NCBI RefSeq assembly: GCF_001832885.1
Contig: NZ_MKIQ01000023.1
Span: forward strand, 62,001-126,000
Source of the DNA: Floricoccus penangensis
GTDB taxonomy: Bacteria > Bacillota > Bacilli > Lactobacillales > Streptococcaceae
Direction of reading: 5' to 3'
Length of the DNA stretch: 64,000 nucleotides
Under the pieces are notes generated by a model. It did not search any database and was not told the DNA's origin. It worked only from the letters and a program-made list of their open reading frames with translations. Of the stretch, positions 8,020 to 16,001 are shown in pieces (positions within the stretch are counted from its first letter, which is position 1; the number at the start of each line of letters is the position of its first letter). Position numbers and translations under genes: made by a program.

Positions 8020-9762
8020 ATGCCAACAACAGTTATTTGGGTTTTAGTAGCCCTCGCGGTTGTTGCCATTGCAGCATATATTTTAATAATGATAATGCGC
8101 AAAGGTAATGAAAACCGTATCCACAAATTAGAAGAAGAGAAGGAAAAATTACTTGACCTTCCTATTCAAGATGAAATTGATGCCGTTAAAAAGATGCATT
8201 TAGTTGGTCAAAGTCAGAATATTTATCGAGAATGGAATCAAAAATGGATTGACTTGTCATCTAATTCCTTCGCAGATTTAGAAAAACATTTATTTGATGC
8301 TGAAGAGTTGAATAACCATTTTCACTTTTTAAATGCAAGAACAGAAATTGATGCATGTGAAAAGCAACTTGATTTAATGAAAGATGATGCGGGAAACATT
8401 CGTGGAGCTATTTCTGAATTAGCCGCTCAGGAACAACGTAATAGTACAAAAATTCAAGAGTCACTTGACTTGTATGAAGGACTTCGTAATGAAATTTCTG
8501 AAAATGCAGAAGCATATGGGACTACAATTGGTGAAATTGAAAAACAATTAAATAATATTGAAGAAGAATTTACTAATTTTGTAACGTTGAATTCAACAGG
8601 TGACCCAATTGAAGCAGCAGAAGTTCTTGAAAATGCAGAAGAACATACAATTGCTCTTGGAAATATTACAAAAAGAATTCCCGAAATCGTAAAAACAATT
8701 GATGAAGAATTCCCACGTAAAATATCAGAACTTAACGAAGGATATGATAAGTTTGAAGAGTTAGAATATAAACTTCCAGCAACTTTGGATTTCAAACAAG
8801 AAATTAGTAATATCCAAGATCGTATGAAATCATCAACTGAATTTGCTGAACGTTTTGAACTTGATCGCGCTGAATCTGAAATAAAATTAATTAATGATGA
8901 TATTAATGAACTTTACGAGGTTTTTGAATCAGAGTATGCAGCAAGCAGGTTAGTGGAACAAAATGCTGGTTCAATCAAAAGTTATATCGACCATACTCGT
9001 GATAATAACAAAAATCTTCTCCTTGAAATCGATCATGTGTCTCAAAGTTACGTATTAACTGGAAATGAAATGGGACAAGTTCGTGCATACCAAGCTCAAA
9101 TTGAGCAAGCAAGTAACGATGCAGAAGAATTGTTAGAAGATATTGCTGAAAATACAGAGGCTAACTCAGTATTCAATAGCCGCTTGAAAGCTATTCAAGG
9201 TTTACTGGAAGAAATCGAAGATAATCAATTGAAAATTAATGATTCTCTTTCTAGACTTAAGGTATCAGAAAAAGATGCACAAGTTAAAGCTGATGCTTTT
9301 GATATTGAACTTCGTACAATTAAACGTTATGTTGAAAAGTTAAATTTACCAGGATTACCAAAAGAATACTTAGATTTATTCTATATGGCTACATCGCGTG
9401 TTGAATCTCTTTTCAAAGAACTTAATAAAGTACGAGTAAATGTTGATACTGTTAATCATTTACTAGATATTTCTAATGAAGATATGAATGTATTAGAAGA
9501 TGCGACAGATAAGCTTACTGATGATGCAAATCTTGCGGAACAACTTATTCAGTACTCAAATCGTTATAAAACTACAGACGGCGAAGTTGCTAAGGCATTT
9601 AACCGAGCAGTACAAGTTTTTGATAATGAATGGGATTACGGAAAAGCAAGAGAAGATATTTCAACTGCTCTTGAGCAAGCAGAGCCAGGTTCGGTAGATC
9701 GTATCAGTAATTTCTATTTTAATAATAAAGAAGTTCCTGATTATAAAGGAATAAGAAGATAA
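8020..9762 (+). CDS. ezrA: Septation ring formation regulator EzrA
   Basis: A 580-residue protein, matching the 560-580 of the family. One N-terminal membrane helix (residues about 5-26) is followed by a cytoplasmic rod of consecutive coiled-coil/spectrin-like repeats to the C-terminus. EzrA contacts FtsZ and early divisome proteins, prevents extra Z rings and links division to cell-wall synthesis in cocci. The start ATG follows AGGGGAATTATAC. The gene has its own extended -10 promoter and a terminator, so it is monocistronic. Confidence 0.93.
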   Translation: MPTTVIWVLVALAVVAIAAYILIMIMRKGNENRIHKLEEEKEKLLDLPIQDEIDAVKKMHLVGQSQNIYREWNQKWIDLSSNSFADLEKHLFDAEELNNHFHFLNARTEIDACEKQLDLMKDDAGNIRGAISELAAQEQRNSTKIQESLDLYEGLRNEISENAEAYGTTIGEIEKQLNNIEEEFTNFVTLNSTGDPIEAAEVLENAEEHTIALGNITKRIPEIVKTIDEEFPRKISELNEGYDKFEELEYKLPATLDFKQEISNIQDRMKSSTEFAERFELDRAESEIKLINDDINELYEVFESEYAASRLVEQNAGSIKSYIDHTRDNNKNLLLEIDHVSQSYVLTGNEMGQVRAYQAQIEQASNDAEELLEDIAENTEANSVFNSRLKAIQGLLEEIEDNQLKINDSLSRLKVSEKDAQVKADAFDIELRTIKRYVEKLNLPGLPKEYLDLFYMATSRVESLFKELNKVRVNVDTVNHLLDISNEDMNVLEDATDKLTDDANLAEQLIQYSNRYKTTDGEVAKAFNRAVQVFDNEWDYGKAREDISTALEQAEPGSVDRISNFYFNNKEVPDYKGIRR

Positions 9763-9792
9763 AAAGAAGTTAATTTTAACTTCTTTTTTTTT
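9763..9792. terminator. Terminator after ezrA
   Basis: AAAGAAGTTAA / TTAACTTCTTT stem with TT loop and a long T run; convergent with recF and usable from either side. Confidence 0.85.
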
Positions 9793-9839
9793 AATTTATT
9801 CTTACAGTTTTTGTATAGAAAAAAAGAACTAAGATTGTC

Positions 9840-10952
9840 TTAATTCTGTTCAATAATTTCACCATTTTCAACTTGAAATATTTGCATATTGGTAGGTAGA
9901 TTCTTTAAGTGATCTAGTGTTGTAGTTGTAACAAACGTTTGAGTTTTACCAATTATTGCCTCAAGTAAATCAAGTTGACGTGTATTGTCTAGCTCGCTCA
10001 TTACATCATCCAAAAGTAAAATAGGATATTCGCCAGTTTCCTCAAAGACCAGATCAATTTCAGCCAATTTTATTGATAAAGCTGTAGTTCGTTGCTGACC
10101 CTGAGAACCAAAATCTCCAACGTTAATATCATTAATAAAAAATTCGAGGTCATCTCTATGTGGTCCTAAAAGAGTCTGATGACGGAAAATCTCTTTTGAG
10201 CGTATGGCAAGAAGTTGCTCGTGAAAATCAGCCTCGATTGCTTTTAAATCTGGATTAGCTATTGAGAATTTAAGACTTGATTTGTAGTTGATAGTCAACT
10301 TTTCTAAGCCATGGCTCAATTTACTATGAAGTTCCTGTGAAATTCGTTCTAATTCCTTAATAAAATTCAATCTATGTTCGATCATCTTGCTTCCATACTC
10401 AATAAGTTGGTCATCAAGAACTGATAAATATGTTTCGTCAATATTTGCTTGATCAAATTTCAGATAGGCATTACGTTCTTTCAAAATCTTATTATAACGA
10501 ATTGAATCATATAGATATAAAGGTCGAATTTGTCCAATTTCCATGTCAATAAAGCGTCTGCGAATAGCAGGACTCCCTTTTATAATTGACAGGTCTTCTG
10601 GAGCAAACATGATGACATTCATTTGACCAATATAGTCTGCGACCTTTTGCTGGCGAAGATGATTGACCTTAGTAACTCTTCCTTGTCTGCTCATGATAAT
10701 TTCAAGAGGAGTATTGGTATTTCGCTTCTCAACTGTTCCAGAGACCTCCATATTATCCGACTTCCAAGAAAGTAAGTCCTTATCGGAAGATGTTCTATGA
10801 CTACGAGTCAAGGCTAGAAAGTAGATACTCTCCAAAATGTTAGTCTTCCCCTGTGCATTTTGACCTAAAAAAATATTTAAATTGGGGTGAAATTCAAGAG
10901 ACAATTGCTCATAGTTGCGAAAGTTCTTGAGGGAAATATTTTTCAGTTTCAT
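9840..10952 (-). CDS. recF: DNA replication and repair protein RecF
   Basis: A 370-residue SMC-like ATPase that loads RecA at single-strand gaps together with RecO and RecR. Walker A is G-Q-N-A-Q-G-K-T-N at about residues 30-38. The ABC-type signature lies at G-S-Q-G-Q-Q-R-T (about 275), and Walker B is I-L-L-L-D-D-V-M-S-E-L-D. The ATG follows the stop codon of yaaA directly (TAG-ATG), so the two are translationally coupled. As in streptococci, recF is next to the S4-domain gene rather than to dnaN. Confidence 0.97.
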   Translation of the reverse strand: MKLKNISLKNFRNYEQLSLEFHPNLNIFLGQNAQGKTNILESIYFLALTRSHRTSSDKDLLSWKSDNMEVSGTVEKRNTNTPLEIIMSRQGRVTKVNHLRQQKVADYIGQMNVIMFAPEDLSIIKGSPAIRRRFIDMEIGQIRPLYLYDSIRYNKILKERNAYLKFDQANIDETYLSVLDDQLIEYGSKMIEHRLNFIKELERISQELHSKLSHGLEKLTINYKSSLKFSIANPDLKAIEADFHEQLLAIRSKEIFRHQTLLGPHRDDLEFFINDINVGDFGSQGQQRTTALSIKLAEIDLVFEETGEYPILLLDDVMSELDNTRQLDLLEAIIGKTQTFVTTTTLDHLKNLPTNMQIFQVENGEIIEQN

Positions 10953-11303
10953 CTATCTCATTCCTGGGAAACGTGGTTTTGTTGGTTTCTTTGTAACCTT
11001 TTTATTTTCCTTATTCATCTTGGCTACAATTTCTTTCACTCGTTTTTTTTCTTCCAATTCTTCAGCATGTTCTGCTTTTTCCTCTTCACTTGGAGCTTCA
11101 ATGTGGATTTCAATACCAAGCTCTGGAAAAATTAAGACATCTTTTGGATAAAGTTTTTTACCACGACGATTCTCATGTTCATCATTTAAAATTACAGTGT
11201 TTTCAGCTAAGAAAGCTTTTGCGGCACCACCGCTACTTATTATATCAATCTCTTTAAGCAATTTGCCAAGAGTGATAAATTCATCAAATAATATATAGTC
11301 CAT
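10953..11303 (-). CDS. yaaA: S4-domain RNA-binding protein YaaA
   Basis: A 116-residue protein. An S4 RNA-binding fold spans residues about 1-65 (I-T-L-G-K-L-L-K-E ... G-G-A-A-K-A-F-L ... V-N/I-L-N-D ... R-R-G-K-K-L), followed by a highly charged tail rich in Lys and Glu ending in P-R-F-P-G-M-R. The Bacillus relative, encoded next to recF, is linked to 50S assembly. The tail is longer than in the Bacillus protein. It is first in the two-gene minus-strand operon with recF and diverges from the M16 peptidase gene across 135 bp. Confidence 0.85.
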   Translation of the reverse strand: MDYILFDEFITLGKLLKEIDIISSGGAAKAFLAENTVILNDEHENRRGKKLYPKDVLIFPELGIEIHIEAPSEEEKAEHAEELEEKKRVKEIVAKMNKENKKVTKKPTKPRFPGMR

Positions 11304-11404
11304 GAACCTATTTTACCACAAATAATTCTATATTCTTAAGAGCTAGTTTAAATATTAGTTTTTATTAACTATCAAATAAAAATCAAATAGATTACTCTTA
11401 AATT

Positions 11405-11413
11405 TGATATAAT
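11405..11413 (+). promoter_or_regulatory. Extended -10 promoter of the M16 peptidase operon
   Basis: TGATATAAT (TGN-TATAAT) 26 bp before the start codon at 11439; no consensus -35. Confidence 0.6.
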
Positions 11414-11438
11414 AGGAACATCACTTGAGGAGAAAAAT

Positions 11439-12722
11439 ATGCAGTTAAAAAAAGGTGTAAACCTTAACATTATTAAACAAACAAAATTTAAAACCGTAAG
11501 TATAGTTATGCGCTTTAGAACGGAACTAAAAAAAACTACGGTAGCTAAAAGAATGTTAATATCTAACCTTTGGGAAACAAGCAATGCAGTGCTTAAAACC
11601 AATCGAGATTTAGATTTAAAGCTTTCAGATATGTACGGTGCAAGCTATGCGACTACAGTATCAAAGAAGGGGCGCGAACATTTTCTTAATCTTAATCTAT
11701 CAATAGTTGATCCTATACTATTGAATGACGCTGATCTGCTGAAAGAAGCTATCATTTTTTTAAAAAATGTAATTTTTAATCCACTTCTAACAATTGAAGA
11801 AGGACAAATTTCCTTTGAAAAAGAGTCGTTTAAAAGAGAAAAGAAAAATTTGATTAAATATTTAGAAGCAACTGTTGAAGACCGTGCTTATTATGCAGGA
11901 CAACGCTTAAACAAATTTTATTTTACAGATGAAAACATGCAGGTTGCAGGCACCGCAGATGCTGATTTAATAAGAAAAGAAACTGCCCAAACTACTTATG
12001 AATATTATAAAAAAATGCTCAGTGAAGATGCTGTTGATATCTTTGTTCTAGGTAATCTTGATGATAAAGCAATTGATTTAGTTGAAAAAAGTTTTTCTAA
12101 TTTTGATTTTATTGACAGACAAGATAAAAGTGACTATTTTTACCAACAGGATATTAAAGATATGAAAGAGATCACTGATGAAAAAGATGCTCGTCAGTCA
12201 ATAATTCAAATGGCCTATAACTTACCAATTAAATATGGTGATGATTTGTACATGGCTCTACAGGTTTATAATGGTTTGTTAGGTGGCTTCCCTCATTCAA
12301 AACTCTTCATGAATGTTCGAGAAAAGGAGTCTTTAGCATATTATGCAACAAGTTCTTTTGATTCTTTTTCAGGTATCTTAAGAATTCGTGCAGGAATTGA
12401 AGCAGAAGATAAGAATAAGACACAGTCACTGATTAATGAGCAAGTAGAGTCAATGAAGAATGGTGAATTTTCTGAACAAGAGATTGAACAAACTAAGAAA
12501 ATGCTAGCTACTTCTTACCAATTGGCACAAGATTCTGCTAGAAATTTGATTGAACAATCTTTTACCAGAACACAGTTTCCAGATAAGTATATGGAAAAAG
12601 AAGAGTGGCTCGAAGCTCTTGAAAATGTGAAATCAAAAGACATTATTTCTGTTGCTAAATTGATTAAGCTACAAGTAGTATATTTCTTGAAAGGACAGGA
12701 TTCATTTGATGAAGAAGATTAA
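11439..12722 (+). CDS. ymfF: M16-family peptidase-like protein, probably inactive partner (YmfF type)
   Basis: A 427-residue member of the M16 insulinase-like family without the HxxEH zinc motif at the expected N-terminal position. It is therefore probably the non-catalytic half of a heterodimer with the next gene. A C-terminal-domain R/Y pair typical of M16 proteins is suggested by F-M-N-V-R-E-K-E-S-L-A-Y-Y. Databases name this pair YfmF/YfmH, associated with EF-P modification; the Bacillus genes are ymfF and ymfH. GAGGAG precedes the start. The C-terminus overlaps the start of ymfH by 14 bp. Confidence 0.85.
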   Translation: MQLKKGVNLNIIKQTKFKTVSIVMRFRTELKKTTVAKRMLISNLWETSNAVLKTNRDLDLKLSDMYGASYATTVSKKGREHFLNLNLSIVDPILLNDADLLKEAIIFLKNVIFNPLLTIEEGQISFEKESFKREKKNLIKYLEATVEDRAYYAGQRLNKFYFTDENMQVAGTADADLIRKETAQTTYEYYKKMLSEDAVDIFVLGNLDDKAIDLVEKSFSNFDFIDRQDKSDYFYQQDIKDMKEITDEKDARQSIIQMAYNLPIKYGDDLYMALQVYNGLLGGFPHSKLFMNVREKESLAYYATSSFDSFSGILRIRAGIEAEDKNKTQSLINEQVESMKNGEFSEQEIEQTKKMLATSYQLAQDSARNLIEQSFTRTQFPDKYMEKEEWLEALENVKSKDIISVAKLIKLQVVYFLKGQDSFDEED

Positions 12723-13992
12723 TTATAAGTTAACTGGAGATATCCTTTATCAAGATAAATTAGGAAATGGTTTGGAAGTATATTACCTACCAAAGCCAGA
12801 GTATAATAAGACTTATGCGCTTTTTTCAACTAACTTTGGCTCTCTTGATACCAGGTTTATTCCTAGAGGACAGGAAGATTTTGAATTATATCCTGAAGGA
12901 ATTGCTCACTTTTTAGAGCATAAGCTTTTTGAAAAAGAGGCTGGAGATGTTTTTCAAGACTTTGGTAAGCTAGGAGCAGCAAGTAATGCATTTACCAGTT
13001 TTAACCGTACTAGTTACTTATTTTCAACAAGCGATAATGTTTATGAAAATATGGAAGTATTGTTAGATTTCGTCCAAGAACCCTACTTTACTCAAGAAAG
13101 TGTTGAGCGTGAACAGGGGATAATTACCCAAGAAATTCAAATGTATCAAGATGATGCTGATTGGAAATTATATTTTGGACTTTTGCAAAACCTTTATCCG
13201 GAATCTCCACTAGCTGATGATATCGCAGGGACTCCGTCTAGTATCAGAAAAATTACTGCAGAGCAACTTTATGAAAATTATTATACATTTTATCATCCAA
13301 GCAATATGACTTTATTTATTACAGGACCTTTTGATGTAGATAAAATGGCAAGTTTTATAGGTGAAAATCAATCTAAAAAAGAATTTCCACATGCTGAGCC
13401 TATAGCGAGAGCACCATTCGTTGCAGCACCTGTAATTAGAAGATCGCAAATTCAAATGGATGTAGTAAATCCAAAGTTTGCTCTAGGATTTAGAGGACAG
13501 GATAAACTTCCAATTGATGGAAAAAAACTTTTGGAGTATCGTCTATCAAATTACCTATTATTAACAATGTTAGTAGGAAGTACAAGTAAAAGATATGAAC
13601 AACTCTATAACTCTGGTTTAATTGATGACTCTTTTGATTATAGTTTTGAGATGCATGATAGATTCCATATGGCCTCATTCACAAGTGATGGGGGAAATAT
13701 GGAAGATCTTGATGAGATTCTAACTTCAGCTTTAATAAGTTTCAAGTCTGATGAGGATTTCAATGCCGAGCATTTGGAGCTTATCAAAAAGGATTATTTA
13801 GGAAATTACTATCAAAGCATGAATTCTCTTGAATTTATAGCAAATCAATTTTCTTCAAATATTTACCCAGATATAACATTTTTTGACTATCCAGAGATTC
13901 TTGCCGATATTGATATTAAAAAAATTGAAATGAATGCAACCCTCTTTATTGAACAAATGGAAAAGAGTATATTTGTTATTAGTCCTAAATAG
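12709..13992 (+). CDS. ymfH: M16-family zinc peptidase (YmfH type)
   Basis: A 427-residue M16 peptidase. The inverted zinc motif H-F-L-E-H is present around residue 66, with the downstream glutamate ligand in E-R-E-Q-G-I-I-T-Q-E-I, so this member should be catalytically competent. I choose ATG 12709 over an in-frame TTG three bases upstream because AGGA at 12697-12700 is then 8 nt away. It overlaps the end of ymfF, implying coupling and an obligate pair, as with PqqF-like and processing-peptidase heterodimers. Confidence 0.88.
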   Translation: MKKINYKLTGDILYQDKLGNGLEVYYLPKPEYNKTYALFSTNFGSLDTRFIPRGQEDFELYPEGIAHFLEHKLFEKEAGDVFQDFGKLGAASNAFTSFNRTSYLFSTSDNVYENMEVLLDFVQEPYFTQESVEREQGIITQEIQMYQDDADWKLYFGLLQNLYPESPLADDIAGTPSSIRKITAEQLYENYYTFYHPSNMTLFITGPFDVDKMASFIGENQSKKEFPHAEPIARAPFVAAPVIRRSQIQMDVVNPKFALGFRGQDKLPIDGKKLLEYRLSNYLLLTMLVGSTSKRYEQLYNSGLIDDSFDYSFEMHDRFHMASFTSDGGNMEDLDEILTSALISFKSDEDFNAEHLELIKKDYLGNYYQSMNSLEFIANQFSSNIYPDITFFDYPEILADIDIKKIEMNATLFIEQMEKSIFVISPK

Positions 13993-14077
13993 GAAGTATA
14001 TTTTTGACTTTTAAAAAATCTAAAATAATTGTATACTTGAATCAGTCAATTACAAAATACAGAGAAAGGGGGACTCG

Positions 14078-14962
14078 ATGGAATCAAAAACAGCAGGCCA
14101 GATTCTTAAAGAAAAACGAGTAGAACGTGGATGGACTATTGATGATGCAGAGCAGGCGACACGTATTAAGAAGAGATATATTATTGCTCTTGAAGACGAC
14201 GATTATGATGATATCCCAGGAGACTTTTATGTCCGTGCATATATAAAGCAGTATTCAGATCGTCTAGGGACAGACTACAGTCCGTTAATCAATTATTATG
14301 AGACCGGTGAATTAATTGGAGATAAAGATGAGTCTGAGCCTTCTTTTGAAGGACAATTAGAATATGACAATAATATTGATAATAATACAAAGGTTTCTGA
14401 CCAAGATAATAATAATCCTATAAATAATATTCGCAATCATTTACCGATAATCTTGTTGTCAGGAACAGCACTTCTAATATTAATAGGTGTCAGTGCTATT
14501 GTTTTCTTTAATAGACCTAAAACATCTTTACCTACAGTAACTTCTAGTTCTTCAAGTCTCGTTTCTAAAGAGGAATCTCAAAAAGAAGAGCCAAAGGAAG
14601 AGAAGAAAGAGGAAAAACCTAAAGAAGAAGTAAAAACTAAGCTTGAAGCATCAGTTGAAGGTTCTGATATGCAAGTCAAAGCGACTAATGCTCCGAATCC
14701 TTTAAATATTGAAATTTCAGTTTCTAATGGTGTTGAATCTTGGATTTCAGTTACAAATTCTGATCAAGAAAATGGTCTTGTCCTAAATTCAAGCAAAAAT
14801 TCAGTAACAGCTAAACTTAGTGATAATGCTCCGAATGCTGTCATTACTTTGGGAGTCGTGCAAGGAGTTTCAATCAAGGTTGATGGACAAGAATTAGATA
14901 TGTCTAAACTAGCAGATCAAATGACTGGTACTGTTAGTTTAAATATAAATTATAAAAATTAA
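14078..14962 (+). CDS. rodZ: RodZ-like helix-turn-helix membrane protein
   Basis: A 294-residue bitopic protein. It has an N-terminal Xre-like HTH domain (about 5-75, beginning with I-L-K-E-K-R-V-E-R-G-W-T), an acidic and Asn-rich linker, one membrane helix (about 125-147), an extracellular Lys/Glu-rich spacer (about 165-190) and a C-terminal DUF4115 beta domain (about 195-294). RodZ links MreB-type shape machinery to the envelope; in MreB-less cocci the homologue is kept and linked to peripheral wall synthesis. GAAAGGGGG precedes the start. Its place immediately before pgsA matches streptococci. Confidence 0.88.
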   Translation: MESKTAGQILKEKRVERGWTIDDAEQATRIKKRYIIALEDDDYDDIPGDFYVRAYIKQYSDRLGTDYSPLINYYETGELIGDKDESEPSFEGQLEYDNNIDNNTKVSDQDNNNPINNIRNHLPIILLSGTALLILIGVSAIVFFNRPKTSLPTVTSSSSSLVSKEESQKEEPKEEKKEEKPKEEVKTKLEASVEGSDMQVKATNAPNPLNIEISVSNGVESWISVTNSDQENGLVLNSSKNSVTAKLSDNAPNAVITLGVVQGVSIKVDGQELDMSKLADQMTGTVSLNINYKN

Positions 14963-14982
14963 GAAAGTAAGAGGTTTCCTTG

Positions 14983-15534
14983 ATGGAAATGAATCTACCC
15001 AATAAGCTAACTTTGCTACGAATAATTTTAATCCCCGTATTTATTATTATTTTGTCAATACCCTCTCCAACAGATGTATTTGGGATACCATTGATGCATC
15101 TTCTGGCAGCAATCATATTCGCATTTGCAAGTGCTACTGACTGGTTGGATGGATATCTTGCACGTCGTGATAACTTAGTAACCAACTTTGGTAAATTTGC
15201 TGATCCTCTAGCTGATAAAATGCTTGTTATGACAGCTTTCATCATGCTTGTAGGTATTAGTTTTGTTCCTGCTTGGATTGCTGCAGTTATTATTTGTCGC
15301 GAGTTAGCAGTTACTGGATTACGTTTATTATTGGTTGAAAATGGAGGGGCAGTCCTTGCAGCAGCAATGCCAGGAAAGATCAAAACAGCGACTCAAATGA
15401 TTTCAATCATTCTGCTTTTATTAGGATTCCATACAGTTGGAACAATTGTTCTATACATCTGCCTATTCTTTACAGTTTATTCTGGATATGAATATTTCGC
15501 GAAAAATATGCAAGTGTTTAAAGATGTGAAATAA
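14983..15534 (+). CDS. pgsA: CDP-diacylglycerol--glycerol-3-phosphate 3-phosphatidyltransferase
   Basis: An integral membrane enzyme of 183 residues that makes phosphatidylglycerophosphate, the committed step to phosphatidylglycerol. The CDP-alcohol phosphotransferase signature D-G-x2-A-R-x8-G-x3-D-x3-D is visible as D-W-L-D-G-Y-L-A-R-R ... G-K-F-A-D-P-L-A-D-K. Several hydrophobic helices follow. ATG 14983 is preferred to the in-frame TTG at 14980 because GAGG at 14971 is then well spaced. It follows rodZ by 20 bp and ends at a strong terminator, after which the inserted signalling locus begins. Confidence 0.95.
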   Translation: MEMNLPNKLTLLRIILIPVFIIILSIPSPTDVFGIPLMHLLAAIIFAFASATDWLDGYLARRDNLVTNFGKFADPLADKMLVMTAFIMLVGISFVPAWIAAVIICRELAVTGLRLLLVENGGAVLAAAMPGKIKTATQMISIILLLLGFHTVGTIVLYICLFFTVYSGYEYFAKNMQVFKDVK

Positions 15535-15535
15535 T

Positions 15536-15561
15536 AAAAAAGACGATTATTCGTCTTTTTT
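15536..15561 (+). terminator. Terminator after pgsA
   Basis: AAAAAGACGA / TCGTCTTTTT stem with TTAT loop. It separates the rodZ-pgsA operon from the signalling locus. Confidence 0.9.
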
Positions 15562-15595
15562 GATATACGGCTTTTGATATATTTGGAATGTACTT

Positions 15596-15625
15596 ATTCA
15601 AGACACGTTTTTATATAATTCAAGA
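15596..15625 (+). repeat. Direct repeat pair, candidate LytTR regulator binding site
   Basis: ATTCAAGA occurs at 15596-15603 and 15618-15625, 22 bp start to start, i.e. two helical turns. LytTR response regulators such as ComE, PlnC and AgrA bind paired 9-bp direct repeats spaced about 21-22 bp. The ComE half site ends in TTCAG, similar to TTCAAG here. The pair lies 30 bp upstream of a perfect -10 and is in front of a locus that encodes such a regulator. Confidence 0.55.
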
Positions 15626-15654
15626 TAATAAATTTTTTTCTCAGAAATAAAATA

Positions 15655-15660
15655 TATAAT
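15655..15660 (+). promoter_or_regulatory. -10 element of the peptide gene promoter
   Basis: TATAAT with no convincing -35, as expected for an activator-dependent promoter. The direct repeats upstream sit at the position where LytTR dimers recruit polymerase. The transcript would start near 15667, giving about 78 nt of leader before the peptide ORF. Confidence 0.5.
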
Positions 15661-15744
15661 ATAAAAAATTACTAGATATTATTAATTGAGTTTATTAACA
15701 AGATTAATATCCGTAATTTTAATTTGTAAGAAAGGGGTAAGCAT

Positions 15745-15807
15745 ATGCAAGATCATACAGGAAATATAATCACGTGCCTATTTTCATTTTTTAGAAAATG
15801 CGATTAG
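15745..15807 (+). CDS. Candidate signalling peptide, 20 residues
   Basis: A tiny ORF with a strong ribosome site AGGGG (15733-15737, 7-nt spacing). The product starts MQDHTGNIIT and ends CLFSFFRKCD. It has no double-glycine leader and no AgrD-type C-terminal acidic region. Two cysteines (11 and 19) bracket seven residues and could form a disulfide or thioether ring; the F-F-R-K core recalls the FFR motif of some competence peptides. It lies between a LytTR-type promoter and an HPK10 histidine kinase/LytTR regulator pair, the usual place of the inducing peptide. No processing transporter or AgrB homologue is in the window. The function is inferred from context. Confidence 0.5.
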   Translation: MQDHTGNIITCLFSFFRKCD

Positions 15808-15816
15808 ATAAAGGTA

Positions 15817-15867
15817 TTGAAGAATATAGAAACAAGTGTTTTCGCTTTAATATTTAGAAAATACTAA
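15817..15867 (+). CDS. Possible second, diverged copy of the signalling peptide
   Basis: Directly after the first peptide's stop and in the same frame, a TTG-started ORF reads KNIETSVFALIFRKY. It aligns with the end of peptide 1: N-I-x-T-x-(L/V)-F-(S/A)...F-R-K-(C/Y). The underlying DNA also matches, with TTTAGAAAAT in both. The AAAGG site is only 2 nt before the TTG, so translation is doubtful. It may be a decayed tandem duplicate or a fused product made by stop-codon read-through. Confidence 0.25.
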   Translation: MKNIETSVFALIFRKY

Positions 15868-16001
15868 TTCATTGTTTTATGAACAACCAACGTTTCACTA
15901 GAAATTAAAGCAGCTAATTTAATATTAAAGTTTAAATGTATATATTATTTCTTATATAATTATTGTTAAAGTGTAGTAAATTGTTCATAGGAGGGAAGTA
16001 C

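Noticed and set aside
8454-8795. 113-codon frame antisense to ezrA
   Set aside because: Complement of coiled-coil codons, no supporting signals.
14934-15383. 149-codon open frame opposite pgsA
   Set aside because: Complementary to conserved membrane-enzyme codons, no promoter or ribosome site, no recognisable domain.
15963-16001. Upstream TTG start for the histidine kinase
   Set aside because: No ribosome site before it, while GGAGGG is ideally spaced for ATG 16002, whose product begins with the first membrane helix.
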